Part shown: piece by piece, positions 16,984 through 25,722 of the stretch
Position numbering within the stretch: position 1 is the stretch's first letter
Layout of the letters: each line of letters starts with the position of its first letter
Assembly (NCBI GenBank): GCA_963747005.1
Contig: CAVVDT010000002.1
Span: 29,704 to 93,703, forward strand
Direction: 5' to 3'
DNA length: 64,000 nt
DNA from: CAVVDT01 sp963747005
GTDB lineage: Bacteria > Pseudomonadota > Alphaproteobacteria > Rhizobiales > Aestuariivirgaceae
Made by a program: the position numbers and the translations under genes
The notes under the pieces: generated by a model
What the model saw: the letters and a program-made list of their open reading frames with translations, nothing else
Databases searched by the model: none
What the model was told of the DNA's origin: nothing

Positions 16984-17044
16984 GGGCGTTACTCCTTTGC
17001 CGCAACTCTGCTATCAGGGCCGGTATTGTCAAGGAGGAGCGCCG

Positions 17045-18052
17045 ATGCCGCGTCAGAACCATATGCCTGCCGAATGGGCGCCCCATGCCCGCTGCTGGAT
17101 GGCCTGGCCCTATCGCCCCGATCTCTGGGTGCACCCGCTTCACGCCGTGCAGAAGGACTACGCCGCCGTCGCCCACGCCATCCGGGACTTCGAGCCGGTC
17201 ACCATGATCGTCGATCCGAGCGCCGCGGCCACGGCGCGCAAGGTGCTCGGCGCCGACATCGAGCTGGTCGAAATCCCCATCGAGGATAGCTGGCTGCGCG
17301 ATTCGGGTCCCTCCTTCGTCAAGGGGCCCGATGGCGGCAAGGCCGGGGTGTGCTGGCGCTTCAATGCCTGGGGCGGCAAGACGCCGGAATTTCAACGCGA
17401 TGCCCGCATCGCCCCGCAAATCGTGTCGTTGCTTGGCGCTACACCCATCCATTCGGCGCTGGCCTTCGAGGGCGGCGGATTGAGTGTCGATGGCGAAGGC
17501 ACCATGCTGACCACCGAGACCTGCGTCCTCAACCCCAACCGCAACCCCGGCATCTCCAAGGAAAAGGTGGAAGCCGAATTCGCCCGCACGCTGGGCATCG
17601 AAAAGGTCATCTGGCTGCCTGGCGATCCGTTCGAGACCGGCACCAACGGCCATGTCGACGGCATCGCCTGCTTTGCAGCGCCGGGAAAGGTCCTGTTCGA
17701 GGAAAGCGCCTATACCGACGGCAAATATTTCGACGTCACCGCCCGCAACCGCGCCGCGCTGGAGGGTCAGACCGACGCCAAAGGCCGCAGGATCGAACTC
17801 TGCTTCATGCGCGAGGGCAAACGTCGCGAGGCAAAGGCCACCGCCAATTTCAGCTACTCGACCTCGTATATCAATTTCTTTATCGCCAATGGCGGTATCG
17901 TCATGCCGGCGCTCGGGAAGAAAAGCGATGCCGAGGCCAAGGCGGCCGTCGAAGCGGCCTTTCCCGATCATCGCGTGGTGACGGTCGACATCTCCGTGCT
18001 CGCCTCGGGCGGCGGCGGCATCCACTGCATCACCCAGCAGGAACCGCTTTAG
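17045..18052 (+). CDS. aguA: Agmatine deiminase
   Basis: 335 aa peptidylarginine-deiminase-type alpha/beta propeller. MPAEWAPHARCWMAWPYRPDLW at the start, EDSWLRDSGPSFV, GHVDGIACF, and the catalytic Cys in GGGIHCITQQEP at the C-terminus. Converts agmatine to N-carbamoylputrescine, the substrate of the divergent aguB product, completing the agmatine route to putrescine. The ATG at 17045 has AAGGAGGAG five bases upstream, a strong ribosome binding site. Confidence 0.95.
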   Translation: MPRQNHMPAEWAPHARCWMAWPYRPDLWVHPLHAVQKDYAAVAHAIRDFEPVTMIVDPSAAATARKVLGADIELVEIPIEDSWLRDSGPSFVKGPDGGKAGVCWRFNAWGGKTPEFQRDARIAPQIVSLLGATPIHSALAFEGGGLSVDGEGTMLTTETCVLNPNRNPGISKEKVEAEFARTLGIEKVIWLPGDPFETGTNGHVDGIACFAAPGKVLFEESAYTDGKYFDVTARNRAALEGQTDAKGRRIELCFMREGKRREAKATANFSYSTSYINFFIANGGIVMPALGKKSDAEAKAAVEAAFPDHRVVTVDISVLASGGGGIHCITQQEPL

Positions 18053-18195
18053 GGTCTGTTGGGACCTGCAAGGGCGACGATCGAGCGCGATGCCGAAAAA
18101 GCGCATGCCGCCTTTCGAAAAACATCATGCAAAGGCCCTTCGGCGCCGGCCGGCACTTCCGCAAAGAGGCTGAACCCACCCTGTTGCAGGCCGGC

Positions 18196-18660
18196 CTAGA
18201 CGGCGTTCGCCGCCTGCGTTGCGGCATCCTCACGCGCGGCCTCGGCCTTGTCGATGGCCGCGACCACCGCATCGAAGGTGAGGAGCGTCGAGGCATGGCG
18301 GGCCTTGAAATCGCGCACCGGTTCGAGCGCCGCCAGATCGGTCCATTTGCCGCTGGGGGCGGGACCGCCCTCCTTCAGCATCTTGTACATCTGCGCCCGC
18401 AGATCGCGCAATTCAGCCGCTGTCGAGCCGATCACATGCCGTGCCATGATCGACGACGAGGCCTGGCCCAGCGCGCAGGCCTTCACCTCGTGACCGAAGT
18501 CGCTCACCCTGTCGCCGTCCAGCTTGACATCGACGGTGACCTTCGACCCGCACAGCTTGGAGATCGCCACGGCCGTACCATCGGGGTGATCGAGCCGATG
18601 GTGGCGCGCAATGTCGGCGGCGAAGGCGAGAATCTTCTGGTTGTAGATGTCGTTCAGCAT
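18196..18660 (-). CDS. Iron-sulfur cluster assembly scaffold protein (NifU/SufU-like)
   Basis: 154 aa with the IscU fold: MLNDIYNQKILAFAADIARHHRL, SKLCGSKVTVDVKLDG, VKACALGQASSSIMARHVIG (second Cys with the ALGQASSS helix). The third Cys of IscU is absent in this alphaproteobacterial branch (ARHASTLLTFDAV in its place), as is common in these NifU-like proteins. It probably takes part in Fe-S delivery. Divergent from folE. ATG 18660 was chosen over an upstream in-frame extension because conservation begins there. Confidence 0.85.
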   Translation of the reverse strand: MLNDIYNQKILAFAADIARHHRLDHPDGTAVAISKLCGSKVTVDVKLDGDRVSDFGHEVKACALGQASSSIMARHVIGSTAAELRDLRAQMYKMLKEGGPAPSGKWTDLAALEPVRDFKARHASTLLTFDAVVAAIDKAEAAREDAATQAANAV

Positions 18661-18852
18661 GACCACCTTATAGCCTTGAAGCAGCGCGCACGCGAAGAGG
18701 CAACGGCCGACGTCGCTGGCAAGCCTTGACGTGACGTGTCGGCGCACTATGTCAGGGCCGGCTTTGAGTTAGAAGCTGCGCCATGCTATGTGGTGAGCGA
18801 GCCTTCAGGGTGCAACCGGCTCCTCGATTTGAACGGAAAAGGTATGGGCGCC

Positions 18853-19530
18853 ATGAACAAGGAAGGAACTGTCCGGGCCATGGACGCTGTCGTCAAGAAG
18901 CTGAAACCCCTGAAGCCGCATGTGGGCCGCGGCCCCGACCTGCCGCGCCCGTCGCGCGAGGAGGCCGAAGCGGCCGTGCGCACGCTTATCGCCTGGGCCG
19001 GCGACGACCCCGACCGCGAGGGCCTGATCGACACCCCCAAACGGGTGGTGAAGGCTTATGGCGAGTTCTTCTCCGGCTACCAGGATTGTCCGCTTGAGGC
19101 CCTGTCGCGCACTTTCGAGGACGTGGCCGGCTATGACGACATGGTCATGCTGCGCGACATCGAGTTCAATTCCCATTGCGAGCACCACATGGTGCCGTTC
19201 ATCGGCCGCGCCCATGTGGCCTACCTGCCGAGTGACCATGTGGTCGGCATCTCCAAGCTCGCCCGCGTGGTGGAGATCTTCGCCAGACGCCTGCAGACCC
19301 AGGAGACCATGACCGCCCAGATCGCCCACGCCATCGACGTCAAGCTGCAACCGCGCGGCGTGGCGGTGATGATCGAGGCGGTGCATCAGTGCATGTCGCT
19401 GCGCGGCGTCAACAAGCGCAACGTCGCCACTCTCACCACCCAGTTCGTGGGCGAGTTCCGGGCAAGTCAGGCGTTGCAGGCCCGCTTCATGGATCTGGTG
19501 CGTGCCCCTTCGGGCGGCTTTTCGCTGTAA
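18853..19530 (+). CDS. folE: GTP cyclohydrolase I
   Basis: 225 aa. Zinc and active-site motifs are FNSHCEHHMVPFIGRAHVAYLP and HQCMSLRGVNK, with the family's DPDREGLIDTPKRVVKAY near the N-terminus. It makes dihydroneopterin triphosphate from GTP, the first step of folate synthesis. Start candidates are ATG 18844 and ATG 18853; the AAAAGG at 18837-18842 is better spaced for 18853. It lies 3 nt before hisI, so the two are co-transcribed. Confidence 0.94.
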   Translation: MNKEGTVRAMDAVVKKLKPLKPHVGRGPDLPRPSREEAEAAVRTLIAWAGDDPDREGLIDTPKRVVKAYGEFFSGYQDCPLEALSRTFEDVAGYDDMVMLRDIEFNSHCEHHMVPFIGRAHVAYLPSDHVVGISKLARVVEIFARRLQTQETMTAQIAHAIDVKLQPRGVAVMIEAVHQCMSLRGVNKRNVATLTTQFVGEFRASQALQARFMDLVRAPSGGFSL

Positions 19531-19533
19531 TCG

Positions 19534-20001
19534 ATGAACGAAGACGCCCGGTTCGCCTCCCGCTCAGGCATTGCCGATCTTGAGGAAACCGCGGAATTTG
19601 CCCCGAAGTTCGATGCCGACGGGCTGATTCCGGCGATTGCCGCCGATGCCGCAAGCGGCGGGGTGCTGATGTTCGCCTGGATGAACGCCGAGGCGCTTGC
19701 GACCACCCTGGAAACCGGCATGGCGCATTTCTACTCGCGGACCCGCAAGCGCCTGTGGAAGAAGGGCGAGACGTCGGGCGAAACCCTGAAGATCGAAGCC
19801 GTGCTCACCGATTGCGACCAGGACGTGATCCTCTTGCAGGTCTCACCGCAAGGCCACGGCGCCGCCTGCCATACCGGCCGACGCTCGTGCTTCTATCGCC
19901 AGGTGACGGGCCACAACGGCGCCTGGCGCCTGACCCCGGCCAAGGCCGAATTGCTGTTCGATCCCCAAGAGGTCTATGGTCGCGACGGCGATACTGCCTG
20001 A
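19534..20001 (+). CDS. hisI: Phosphoribosyl-AMP cyclohydrolase
   Basis: 155 aa. LMFAWMNAEAL, HFYSRTRKRLWKKGETSG, the Mg-binding DCDQD, and CHTGRRSCFYR, which carries zinc ligands, define HisI without a fused HisE domain, as usual in Alphaproteobacteria. Catalyses opening of the purine ring of PR-AMP in histidine biosynthesis. It follows folE by 3 nt; folE-hisI adjacency is seen widely in Hyphomicrobiales. Confidence 0.95.
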   Translation: MNEDARFASRSGIADLEETAEFAPKFDADGLIPAIAADAASGGVLMFAWMNAEALATTLETGMAHFYSRTRKRLWKKGETSGETLKIEAVLTDCDQDVILLQVSPQGHGAACHTGRRSCFYRQVTGHNGAWRLTPAKAELLFDPQEVYGRDGDTA

Positions 20002-20052
20002 TTTTACCCAAGTTTTAGGGTTTTGTTGCAGGCTATGGCTGAGGGATCGACT

Positions 20053-21021
20053 ATGGCCGACATGGGGACCAATGGCTTTACGGCCGATGAGGCAGACGAC
20101 AGCGGCACGCGCAAGCTGTCGGCCAGCGGCTCCGTCATCGGGCTTGCCCTGGGTGCTGGCGCGGCGCGCGGCTGGTCCCATATCGGGGTCATCGAACGGC
20201 TGATCGAGGCCGGCATTCATCCCCGCGTGGTGGCAGGCACCTCCATTGGCGCCCTGGTTGGCGGTTGCCATGCCGCCGGCAAGCTCGCCGAACTGAAGGA
20301 ATTCGCCACCCGGCTGACCAAGCGGCGGATATTCTCGTTTCTGGATTTCTCCTGGTCGGGCAGCGGCCTCATTTCCGGGGACCGGCTGTCGGGCATGCTC
20401 ACCGAACATCTCTCCGACATGAGCTTTGCCGATCTCGAACTGCCGTTCATCTGCATCGCCACCGAACTCCTGACCGGCCACGAGATCTGGCTCAGGCACG
20501 GTCCCCTCGCCTCGGCCATCCGCGCCTCCTACGCCCTGCCCGGCGTCTTCCGGCCGGTCAAGGTCGGCCACCAGTGGCTGATCGACGGCGCCGTGGTCAA
20601 TCCCATACCCGTGTCACCCTGCCGGGCGCTGGGCGCGCGGCTGGTGATCGCGGTAAACCTCAATTCCGACGTCTTCGGCGGTACGGTGATCCAGGAGCCC
20701 GACAAGCTGGTGAAGGCCATGCCCAATACCGGCAGCGGCGATCGCCCCTCGGCGCTGCGCGCCATGATCGGCGGTAACGACAATCCCGGCCTGACGACGG
20801 TGCTGGTCGCCGCCTTCAACATCTCCCAGGACCGGCTGGCGCGCTCGCGCCTGGCCGGCGACCCGCCCGACATCAACATCATGCCGCGCACCCCCACCAT
20901 CGGCCTGTTCGACTTCGACAAGGCGCAAGACGCCATCGACGCCGGCCGCGACGCCGCTGAACGCGCGCTGCCGGAAATCGAGATGGCGCTGATGCATCTC
21001 GACCGGGTCGGCAATCATTGA
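20053..21021 (+). CDS. Patatin-like phospholipase family protein (RssA-like)
   Basis: 322 aa. The oxyanion hole is GAGAARGWSHIGV, the nucleophile elbow is GTSIGALVGG (GxSxG), and the catalytic Asp is in DGAVVNPIPV, so the Ser/Asp dyad is complete. ATG 20053 follows GAGGGA at six bases; earlier in-frame starts are weaker. Predicted cytoplasmic or membrane-associated lipid acyl hydrolase. It follows hisI by 51 nt in the same direction and is convergent with the CBS-domain gene after a 19-nt gap. Confidence 0.88.
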   Translation: MADMGTNGFTADEADDSGTRKLSASGSVIGLALGAGAARGWSHIGVIERLIEAGIHPRVVAGTSIGALVGGCHAAGKLAELKEFATRLTKRRIFSFLDFSWSGSGLISGDRLSGMLTEHLSDMSFADLELPFICIATELLTGHEIWLRHGPLASAIRASYALPGVFRPVKVGHQWLIDGAVVNPIPVSPCRALGARLVIAVNLNSDVFGGTVIQEPDKLVKAMPNTGSGDRPSALRAMIGGNDNPGLTTVLVAAFNISQDRLARSRLAGDPPDINIMPRTPTIGLFDFDKAQDAIDAGRDAAERALPEIEMALMHLDRVGNH

Positions 21022-21040
21022 GGCCGATACGGCAGCGCCT

Positions 21041-21469
21041 TCACCCGGCGATGTAGCGCTTCATTTCCTCGGCTTCGAATTCCACCTCGGCGATGCGGAA
21101 TTTCACCACGTCGCCGATGGAAATGACCCCCTGGAGCCTGCCACCGACGACCACCGGCAGATGCCGGATGCGGTTGTCGGTCATCACGCCCATGATGGCA
21201 AAGACGCTGTCGCCGGGGCTGCACACCACCACCTTGCGGGTCATCACGTCTTCAACCGGCGTATCGAGCGCCGCCGCGCCCGACCTGGCGACCGCGCGCA
21301 CCACGTCGCGCTCCGATACAATGCCGAGCAAGTGCCCCTTTCCATCCACCACCGGCACCGCGCCGATGCGATGCTCGCTGAGCAGCCTGGCGATATCGGC
21401 GATCATCGTGCCCGGCCGGGCCGAAACGACATCGCCACCCTTGGTCTTGAGAATTGTGGCAACGGTCAT
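21041..21469 (-). CDS. CBS domain-containing protein
   Basis: 142 aa with two CBS motifs: residues ~8-62 (ADIARLLSEHRIGAVPVVDG, LLGIVSERDVVRAV) and ~70-125 (SVFAIMGVMTDNRIRHLPVV, LQGVISIGDVVKFRI). A stand-alone Bateman module of this type usually binds adenine nucleotides and regulates partner enzymes, often in redox or IMP metabolism. Downstream of and same strand as the rhomboid gene, with a 74-nt gap. Confidence 0.88.
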   Translation of the reverse strand: MTVATILKTKGGDVVSARPGTMIADIARLLSEHRIGAVPVVDGKGHLLGIVSERDVVRAVARSGAAALDTPVEDVMTRKVVVCSPGDSVFAIMGVMTDNRIRHLPVVVGGRLQGVISIGDVVKFRIAEVEFEAEEMKRYIAG

Positions 21470-21543
21470 GGGAGGCTCCACTTCTACGCAGGTTTTACGC
21501 AAGGTCATATTAGCGCAATTCGAAGCGTTTGCCCACAAGTGCA

Positions 21544-22299
21544 CTAATCATGCGAAGGGTGCCTGTCGAGCAGTCCGAACAGGAACAGCCCGGCGATGAA
21601 GCCGCCCAAGTGGGCCTCCCACGCGATGGCCTGATGCGGCGCGCCCGGATTGATGTTGAACAAGCCGGTGCCCAGCGCCGCCAGCAGCCACACACCAAGG
21701 AAGATCAGCGCCCCGCGGTTGGTGAACGTCTCGGTGAGGCTGAGCGGGCGCACCCGCGACAGATCGCCGGTCCCGATGCTGCGCAAGCCCCCGGACAGCG
21801 CGAAAATGAGCCGCACGGAGCCTGCCATCTGTCCCGAAATGGCGCCCGAGGCCCCGATCATCACGGCAAGCTGGCCCCAGTTGAGAAAAAGGAAGACCGC
21901 CGCCCCGCATGCCGCCGCAACGGCTGAGAAAACCAGGAACCGCCAGGTGCCCAGCCGCCTTGCCAGCACCGAGCCGAAGGCCAGCATCCACACCGAGTTG
22001 ATTCCCAGATGCAGCCAGCCGCCGTGCACCAGCGCATGGGTGACGAAGGTCCACACCGCGGCCCCCTGGCCGCCCGGAATTGACCCGTATTGGGCCGAAT
22101 GCGCCACATAGCGCAGCGGAATGAAGGCCAGCGTCAGGAAGATTTGATCTTTGAGAGCCGGGCTCACCACCTCGAGCAGCACCTGAACGGCGACGAACAC
22201 CGCGATCAGCGCCAGAACCACCGTCGGCGCGTTGAATATCGGGGGATTGCGACGCATTTCCTCGCCGCCTGCGCCGTGGCCGTTGAACTGCACTTTCAC
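21544..22299 (-). CDS. Rhomboid family intramembrane serine protease
   Basis: 251 aa, six predicted membrane helices. Conserved HALVHGGWLHLGIN in the second helix, catalytic Ser in GASGAISG and catalytic His in EAHLGGFIAGLFLFG give a complete dyad. These inner-membrane proteases cleave transmembrane segments. A short C-terminal tail (HPSHD) follows the last helix. Substrate unknown. Confidence 0.9.
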   Translation of the reverse strand: MKVQFNGHGAGGEEMRRNPPIFNAPTVVLALIAVFVAVQVLLEVVSPALKDQIFLTLAFIPLRYVAHSAQYGSIPGGQGAAVWTFVTHALVHGGWLHLGINSVWMLAFGSVLARRLGTWRFLVFSAVAAACGAAVFLFLNWGQLAVMIGASGAISGQMAGSVRLIFALSGGLRSIGTGDLSRVRPLSLTETFTNRGALIFLGVWLLAALGTGLFNINPGAPHQAIAWEAHLGGFIAGLFLFGLLDRHPSHD

Positions 22300-22407
22300 C
22301 CGCCTTTTCTCCCGTAATGCGATCGCCGGCTGGCATGCCGTCTGCAGGGTAGCCGCTCAGCCCGTGCAGCATTGGCACACATCAAACCCGATTGCATCAG
22401 GAACGTC

Positions 22408-23043
22408 ATGGCCTCAACTCACGATACCCGCTCCGATATTGCCGCTCCGGACGACGTCATGCATCCCGGCTCGCGCCAGCTCTTTTGCTATTGGGAACGC
22501 ATCCGCGGTGAAGCCAGCGCCCCGCCCCGCAGCCGCATCGACTTCAAGGAGATCACCCGCATCATGCCGTGGCTGGCGCTCATGGAACGTGCACCGGCGA
22601 GCCGCAGCTACATGTGGCGACTGGCCGGAACCGGCATCTGCCGCCTGTGGGGTCGAGAACTGACCGGCCGCGAGGTCCTCGAGAACTGGCGGCCGCATGA
22701 GCGCGATTCCATGACGAAGGCGCTCGACGGAGTCGTTACGGCGCACCAGCCCTTCGTTGCCCGCTTTGCTGCCCGCTCGCTGGACGGCGACGATGTCGGC
22801 ATCGAGATACTGGCCCTTCCGGTCTACAAGGACGCCCGTCGCGAACCCTATGTGCTTGCCTCGCTCATGCCGTTTCGCGAGCCGGCGTGGTCGGGCGAGA
22901 GCCGGCTCACCACTTTTGGGCTGTCCTCTCTCAGGGTCATCTGGACCGAGCCGCTGCCCGGCGAGGACACCCGCGCGCTGTTGCCGGAGGGCCGGCCCCG
23001 GGGCTTTCTGCGCATCATCAACGGCGGCCTGGCCGGCGAGTGA
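22408..23043 (+). CDS. PAS domain-containing protein (PAS_5 family)
   Basis: 211 aa. The pattern PGSRQLFCYWERIRG, SRIDFKEITRIMPWLALMER, YMWRLAGTGICRLWGRELTGR and FRFAARSLDG-like strands matches the PAS_5 family of single-domain cytoplasmic proteins abundant in Hyphomicrobiales. No output domain is attached. ATG 22408 is preceded by AGGA at seven bases; an upstream TTG is possible. Ligand and partner are unknown. Confidence 0.82.
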   Translation: MASTHDTRSDIAAPDDVMHPGSRQLFCYWERIRGEASAPPRSRIDFKEITRIMPWLALMERAPASRSYMWRLAGTGICRLWGRELTGREVLENWRPHERDSMTKALDGVVTAHQPFVARFAARSLDGDDVGIEILALPVYKDARREPYVLASLMPFREPAWSGESRLTTFGLSSLRVIWTEPLPGEDTRALLPEGRPRGFLRIINGGLAGE

Positions 23044-23186
23044 CCCCAACCGGCCTGAGGCAAAAGGTCTCGGCGGTTAACTCCTCTTTTACAGCCAGCA
23101 CGCTAGAATTCGCCAATTGTCGCATACCATCGCGGCATTGGCCTCGGGGAGAAGGTCGAGCAGTCGATTTGAAGACGTGAGGACCG

Positions 23187-23786
23187 ATGTTCGCATCCGC
23201 GCCTGTGCCTGCTGCCAATGAGCATGAAAACCGCAATCCGCCGGCATCGATCCTGTTCGGCCGTTTCATGCTCCCCGACATGAGCGAGCATCCCTGCCAG
23301 GTCACCCACATCGCCCCGGAAGGCGCCGTGTTCGCCACCGTCTCGGTTCCGCCCCCCGGCACCAGGCTGGTTGCCTATATCGATGAGTTGGGCCGCGTCG
23401 AGGCAACCGCCGGTGACGCCGTCGAGAGCGGCTTCAAGGTGGAATTCGTGCTCAATGCCGCGCGTCGCGAACGCCTGGAGCAGCGCCTGAAATGGTTGAA
23501 CGAAAAGGCCGAAGGCGCCAGCGACCAGCGCCGCCATGCGCGCTACGAACCCAAGGACTCCAAGTCCCACATCACCATGCCCGACGGCCGCGTCTATGCC
23601 TGCGAGGTGATCGACATCTCCTTGAGCGGCGCCGCCGTCAAGATCGAGGTGATGCCGGCCTTGGGCACCTATCTGCTGCTCGGCAAGATGCGCGGCCGCG
23701 TGGTCCGCTACCTCGACAACGGCTTTGCCATCGAATTCACCCGCCAGCTCGAGCGCAGCTCGCTGGCCGACGAAATCGCCCGCTGA
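23187..23786 (+). CDS. PilZ domain-containing protein
   Basis: 199 aa. The C-terminal half (from ~115) is a PilZ domain: QRRHARYEP (RxxxR) and DISLSGAAVKIE (D/NxSxxG), both c-di-GMP contact motifs, are present. The N-terminal half, FGRFMLPDMSEHPCQVTHIAPEGAVFATV, looks like a degenerate PilZ-type barrel lacking the RxxxR motif. It probably binds c-di-GMP. Followed by a clear terminator. Confidence 0.88.
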   Translation: MFASAPVPAANEHENRNPPASILFGRFMLPDMSEHPCQVTHIAPEGAVFATVSVPPPGTRLVAYIDELGRVEATAGDAVESGFKVEFVLNAARRERLEQRLKWLNEKAEGASDQRRHARYEPKDSKSHITMPDGRVYACEVIDISLSGAAVKIEVMPALGTYLLLGKMRGRVVRYLDNGFAIEFTRQLERSSLADEIAR

Positions 23787-23815
23787 TCCCTTTCTTGCGT
23801 CCCTCGACCTGGGCT

Positions 23816-23839
23816 GCCCCGCACCGCCGGGGCGCTTTT
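23816..23839 (+). terminator. Rho-independent terminator after the PilZ gene
   Basis: GCCCCG, loop CACCGC, CGGGGC, then GCTTTT. Confidence 0.75.
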
Positions 23840-23997
23840 GCATGCCCTGACCGCAGCCTTGTGTCCGGCAACCAACTTTTCATGATTAACGACTTTTCCG
23901 GGCTTTAGCTCAAATTTTCACCCAGCCCTTAGCTGGATTTCAAGCTCGTTCGAGTAGCCTCCATCCTAACAATTATAAGGGTATGGGGCGTCTGAAA

Positions 23998-24636
23998 ATG
24001 AATGGGAAGATCCTTGCAGTGCTGTTCACTGTCATCATGACAGGAACGGCGTGGGCCGCGCAGGATACCGGCGGCGAGAACAACTTCAACGTATCCGGCG
24101 AGCGGGTATTCGCCACCACATTCGGTCCGACCTTACCGCCGGTCGGCTATGTGGACTTTTGTGCCCGCAACCCCTCGGAGTGCACCAATCTCGGCGGCCG
24201 CACTTCGGTCATCGAACTGACCCCGGAGCGCTTCGATCTGCTGCACCAGGTGAACACCTACGTGAACTCCACCATCAAGCCGGAAAGCGATCTGCAACTC
24301 TACCACAAGCCCGAGTACTGGACCTATCCGGTCACCGCCGGCGATTGCGAAGACTATGTGCTGCTCAAGCAGCGCTATCTGGAGGGCTTTGGTTTCCCTT
24401 CAGAGACATTGCTCATCACGGTGGTTCTCGATGAGGCCGGCGACGGCCATGCCGTACTGATGGTGCACACCAGCGCCGGCGATTACATCCTCGACAATCG
24501 CCGCAATGAAATCCTGCGCTGGAGCGATACGCACTACCAGTACCTCAAGCGCCAGTCGCAGTCCGATCCCAAGCGCTGGCTGGCCCTCACCAACAATTCG
24601 ATTCGCGGCAAGGGAGCCATCGCCGGCGGGAATTGA
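23998..24636 (+). CDS. Transglutaminase-like cysteine peptidase (BTLCP/DUF920)
   Basis: About 212 aa with a signal peptide (MNGKILAVLFTVIMTGTAWA). The catalytic triad of the BTLCP family is visible: Cys in TAGDCEDYVLLK, His in DGHAVLMV and Asp in ILDNRRNEI. This family includes LapG-type periplasmic proteases that release RTX adhesins, but the Hyphomicrobiales branch is mostly uncharacterised. An in-frame ATG at 23983 would add five residues; its spacing to AAGGGT is too short. Followed by a long hairpin. Confidence 0.85.
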   Translation: MNGKILAVLFTVIMTGTAWAAQDTGGENNFNVSGERVFATTFGPTLPPVGYVDFCARNPSECTNLGGRTSVIELTPERFDLLHQVNTYVNSTIKPESDLQLYHKPEYWTYPVTAGDCEDYVLLKQRYLEGFGFPSETLLITVVLDEAGDGHAVLMVHTSAGDYILDNRRNEILRWSDTHYQYLKRQSQSDPKRWLALTNNSIRGKGAIAGGN

Positions 24637-24706
24637 GCCCGCCACAAGGAAAGAAGAGTTTTGACCCGGTCGGCGTCCCCCCCATCCCCCCAGACCGGGT
24701 CTTCCG

Positions 24707-24743
24707 GAGCCGGCCCTGTTCCCACCCAGGGCCGGCTCCACCC
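24707..24743. terminator. Bidirectional hairpin between convergent genes
   Basis: GAGCCGGCCCTG (24707-24718) pairs perfectly with CAGGGCCGGCTC (24727-24738), followed by CACCCTTTTC. It sits between the transglutaminase-like gene and the convergent gamma-carbonic-anhydrase gene. A second stem (GACCCGGT/ACCGGGTC) lies just before it. Confidence 0.75.
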
Positions 24744-24759
24744 TTTTCACGGGCGCTGT

Positions 24760-25290
24760 TCAGCCGATCTGTTCGAAACCGTGCCGGTAGCGCGGGATCT
24801 TCTTCACATAGACGCGCGCCGCCTCATCGAGCATCGCCACATCCTTGTCGGAGAGGATGCGCACCACCCGTCCCGGCACCCCCACCACCAGCGAATGGGG
24901 TGGAATGACCTTGCCTTCGGGAACCAGGCTGCGCGCCCCGATGACCGAATGATGGCCGATCACCGCCCCGTTCATGACGGTCGCCCCCATGCCGACCAGC
25001 ACGGTATCCTCTATGGTGCAGCCGTGCAGCATGGCCTGATGGCCGACCGTCACATGGCGCCCGATGGTGAGCGGAAATCCCGGGTCGGTATGCAGCACGC
25101 ACCCGTCCTGGATGTTGCTGTTCTCGCCCACATCGATGAGCTCATTGTCGCCGCGCAGCACGGCGCCGAACCACACGCTCGCAAGGCGGGCCAGCCGCAC
25201 CTTGCCGATCAGGCTGGCGGTCGGCGCGATCCAGAAGTCTTCGCCATCCGGCAATTCGGGCCGCACGCCGTCCAGTGCAAAAATGGCCAT
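24760..25290 (-). CDS. Gamma carbonic anhydrase family protein
   Basis: 176 aa left-handed beta-helix of hexapeptide repeats. SVWFGAVLRGDNELIDVGENSNIQDG, VLHTDPGFPLTIGRHVTVGHQAMLHGC supply the three zinc-ligand His residues. It belongs to the YrdA/CaiE/PaaY-like branch; many of these have weak or no carbonic anhydrase activity. ATG 25290 is preceded by AGGGGA. A small membrane-protein gene follows upstream on the same strand. Confidence 0.9.
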   Translation of the reverse strand: MAIFALDGVRPELPDGEDFWIAPTASLIGKVRLARLASVWFGAVLRGDNELIDVGENSNIQDGCVLHTDPGFPLTIGRHVTVGHQAMLHGCTIEDTVLVGMGATVMNGAVIGHHSVIGARSLVPEGKVIPPHSLVVGVPGRVVRILSDKDVAMLDEAARVYVKKIPRYRHGFEQIG

Positions 25291-25318
25291 GCTGTCCCCT
25301 GTCCTGTCAGCGTCCCGC

Positions 25319-25642
25319 TCAACCCAATGCGGCGGCAAGCTGCGCTGCGCTCACCAAAATAACAACGCCCTGCACAAAGCACCAGACAGCCGCACCGCCG
25401 AGGATGAACCCGCCGAGCACAAAACTGCCTGCGCTGCATGAAGCGAAACGCCGCGCCAGCACGGCAAGCAGGATGGGCAGGCCGAAAACCAGCGCCAGCA
25501 CCCGTAACGGCATCAGGGCATCATGGGTCTCCAGTACCCGCGGCCGCAGCGCCTCACCGGTCGCTGCCGCCCACGCGCTGCTCACCAGTCCGGCGGCGAC
25601 AAGGCCGATGGCGGCAACAAATATCAGGTTGAACATTGACAT
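25319..25642 (-). CDS. Small membrane protein, unknown function
   Basis: 107 aa starting MSMFNLIFVAAIGLVAAG; three hydrophobic helices (residues ~3-20, ~50-70, ~80-105) with a short polar loop. I recognise no named family. It lies just upstream of the gamma-carbonic-anhydrase gene (28-nt gap) and is divergent from the gene at 25723, so it likely shares the carbonic-anhydrase-like transcript. Confidence 0.6.
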   Translation of the reverse strand: MSMFNLIFVAAIGLVAAGLVSSAWAAATGEALRPRVLETHDALMPLRVLALVFGLPILLAVLARRFASCSAGSFVLGGFILGGAAVWCFVQGVVILVSAAQLAAALG

Positions 25643-25722
25643 CGCAGGTCCCGATCTGGATTGCTCCATCCGCAACCGTTGCAAGCCCCGTACCATCGGA
25701 CCGCGGAGCCACCTGACCAGCC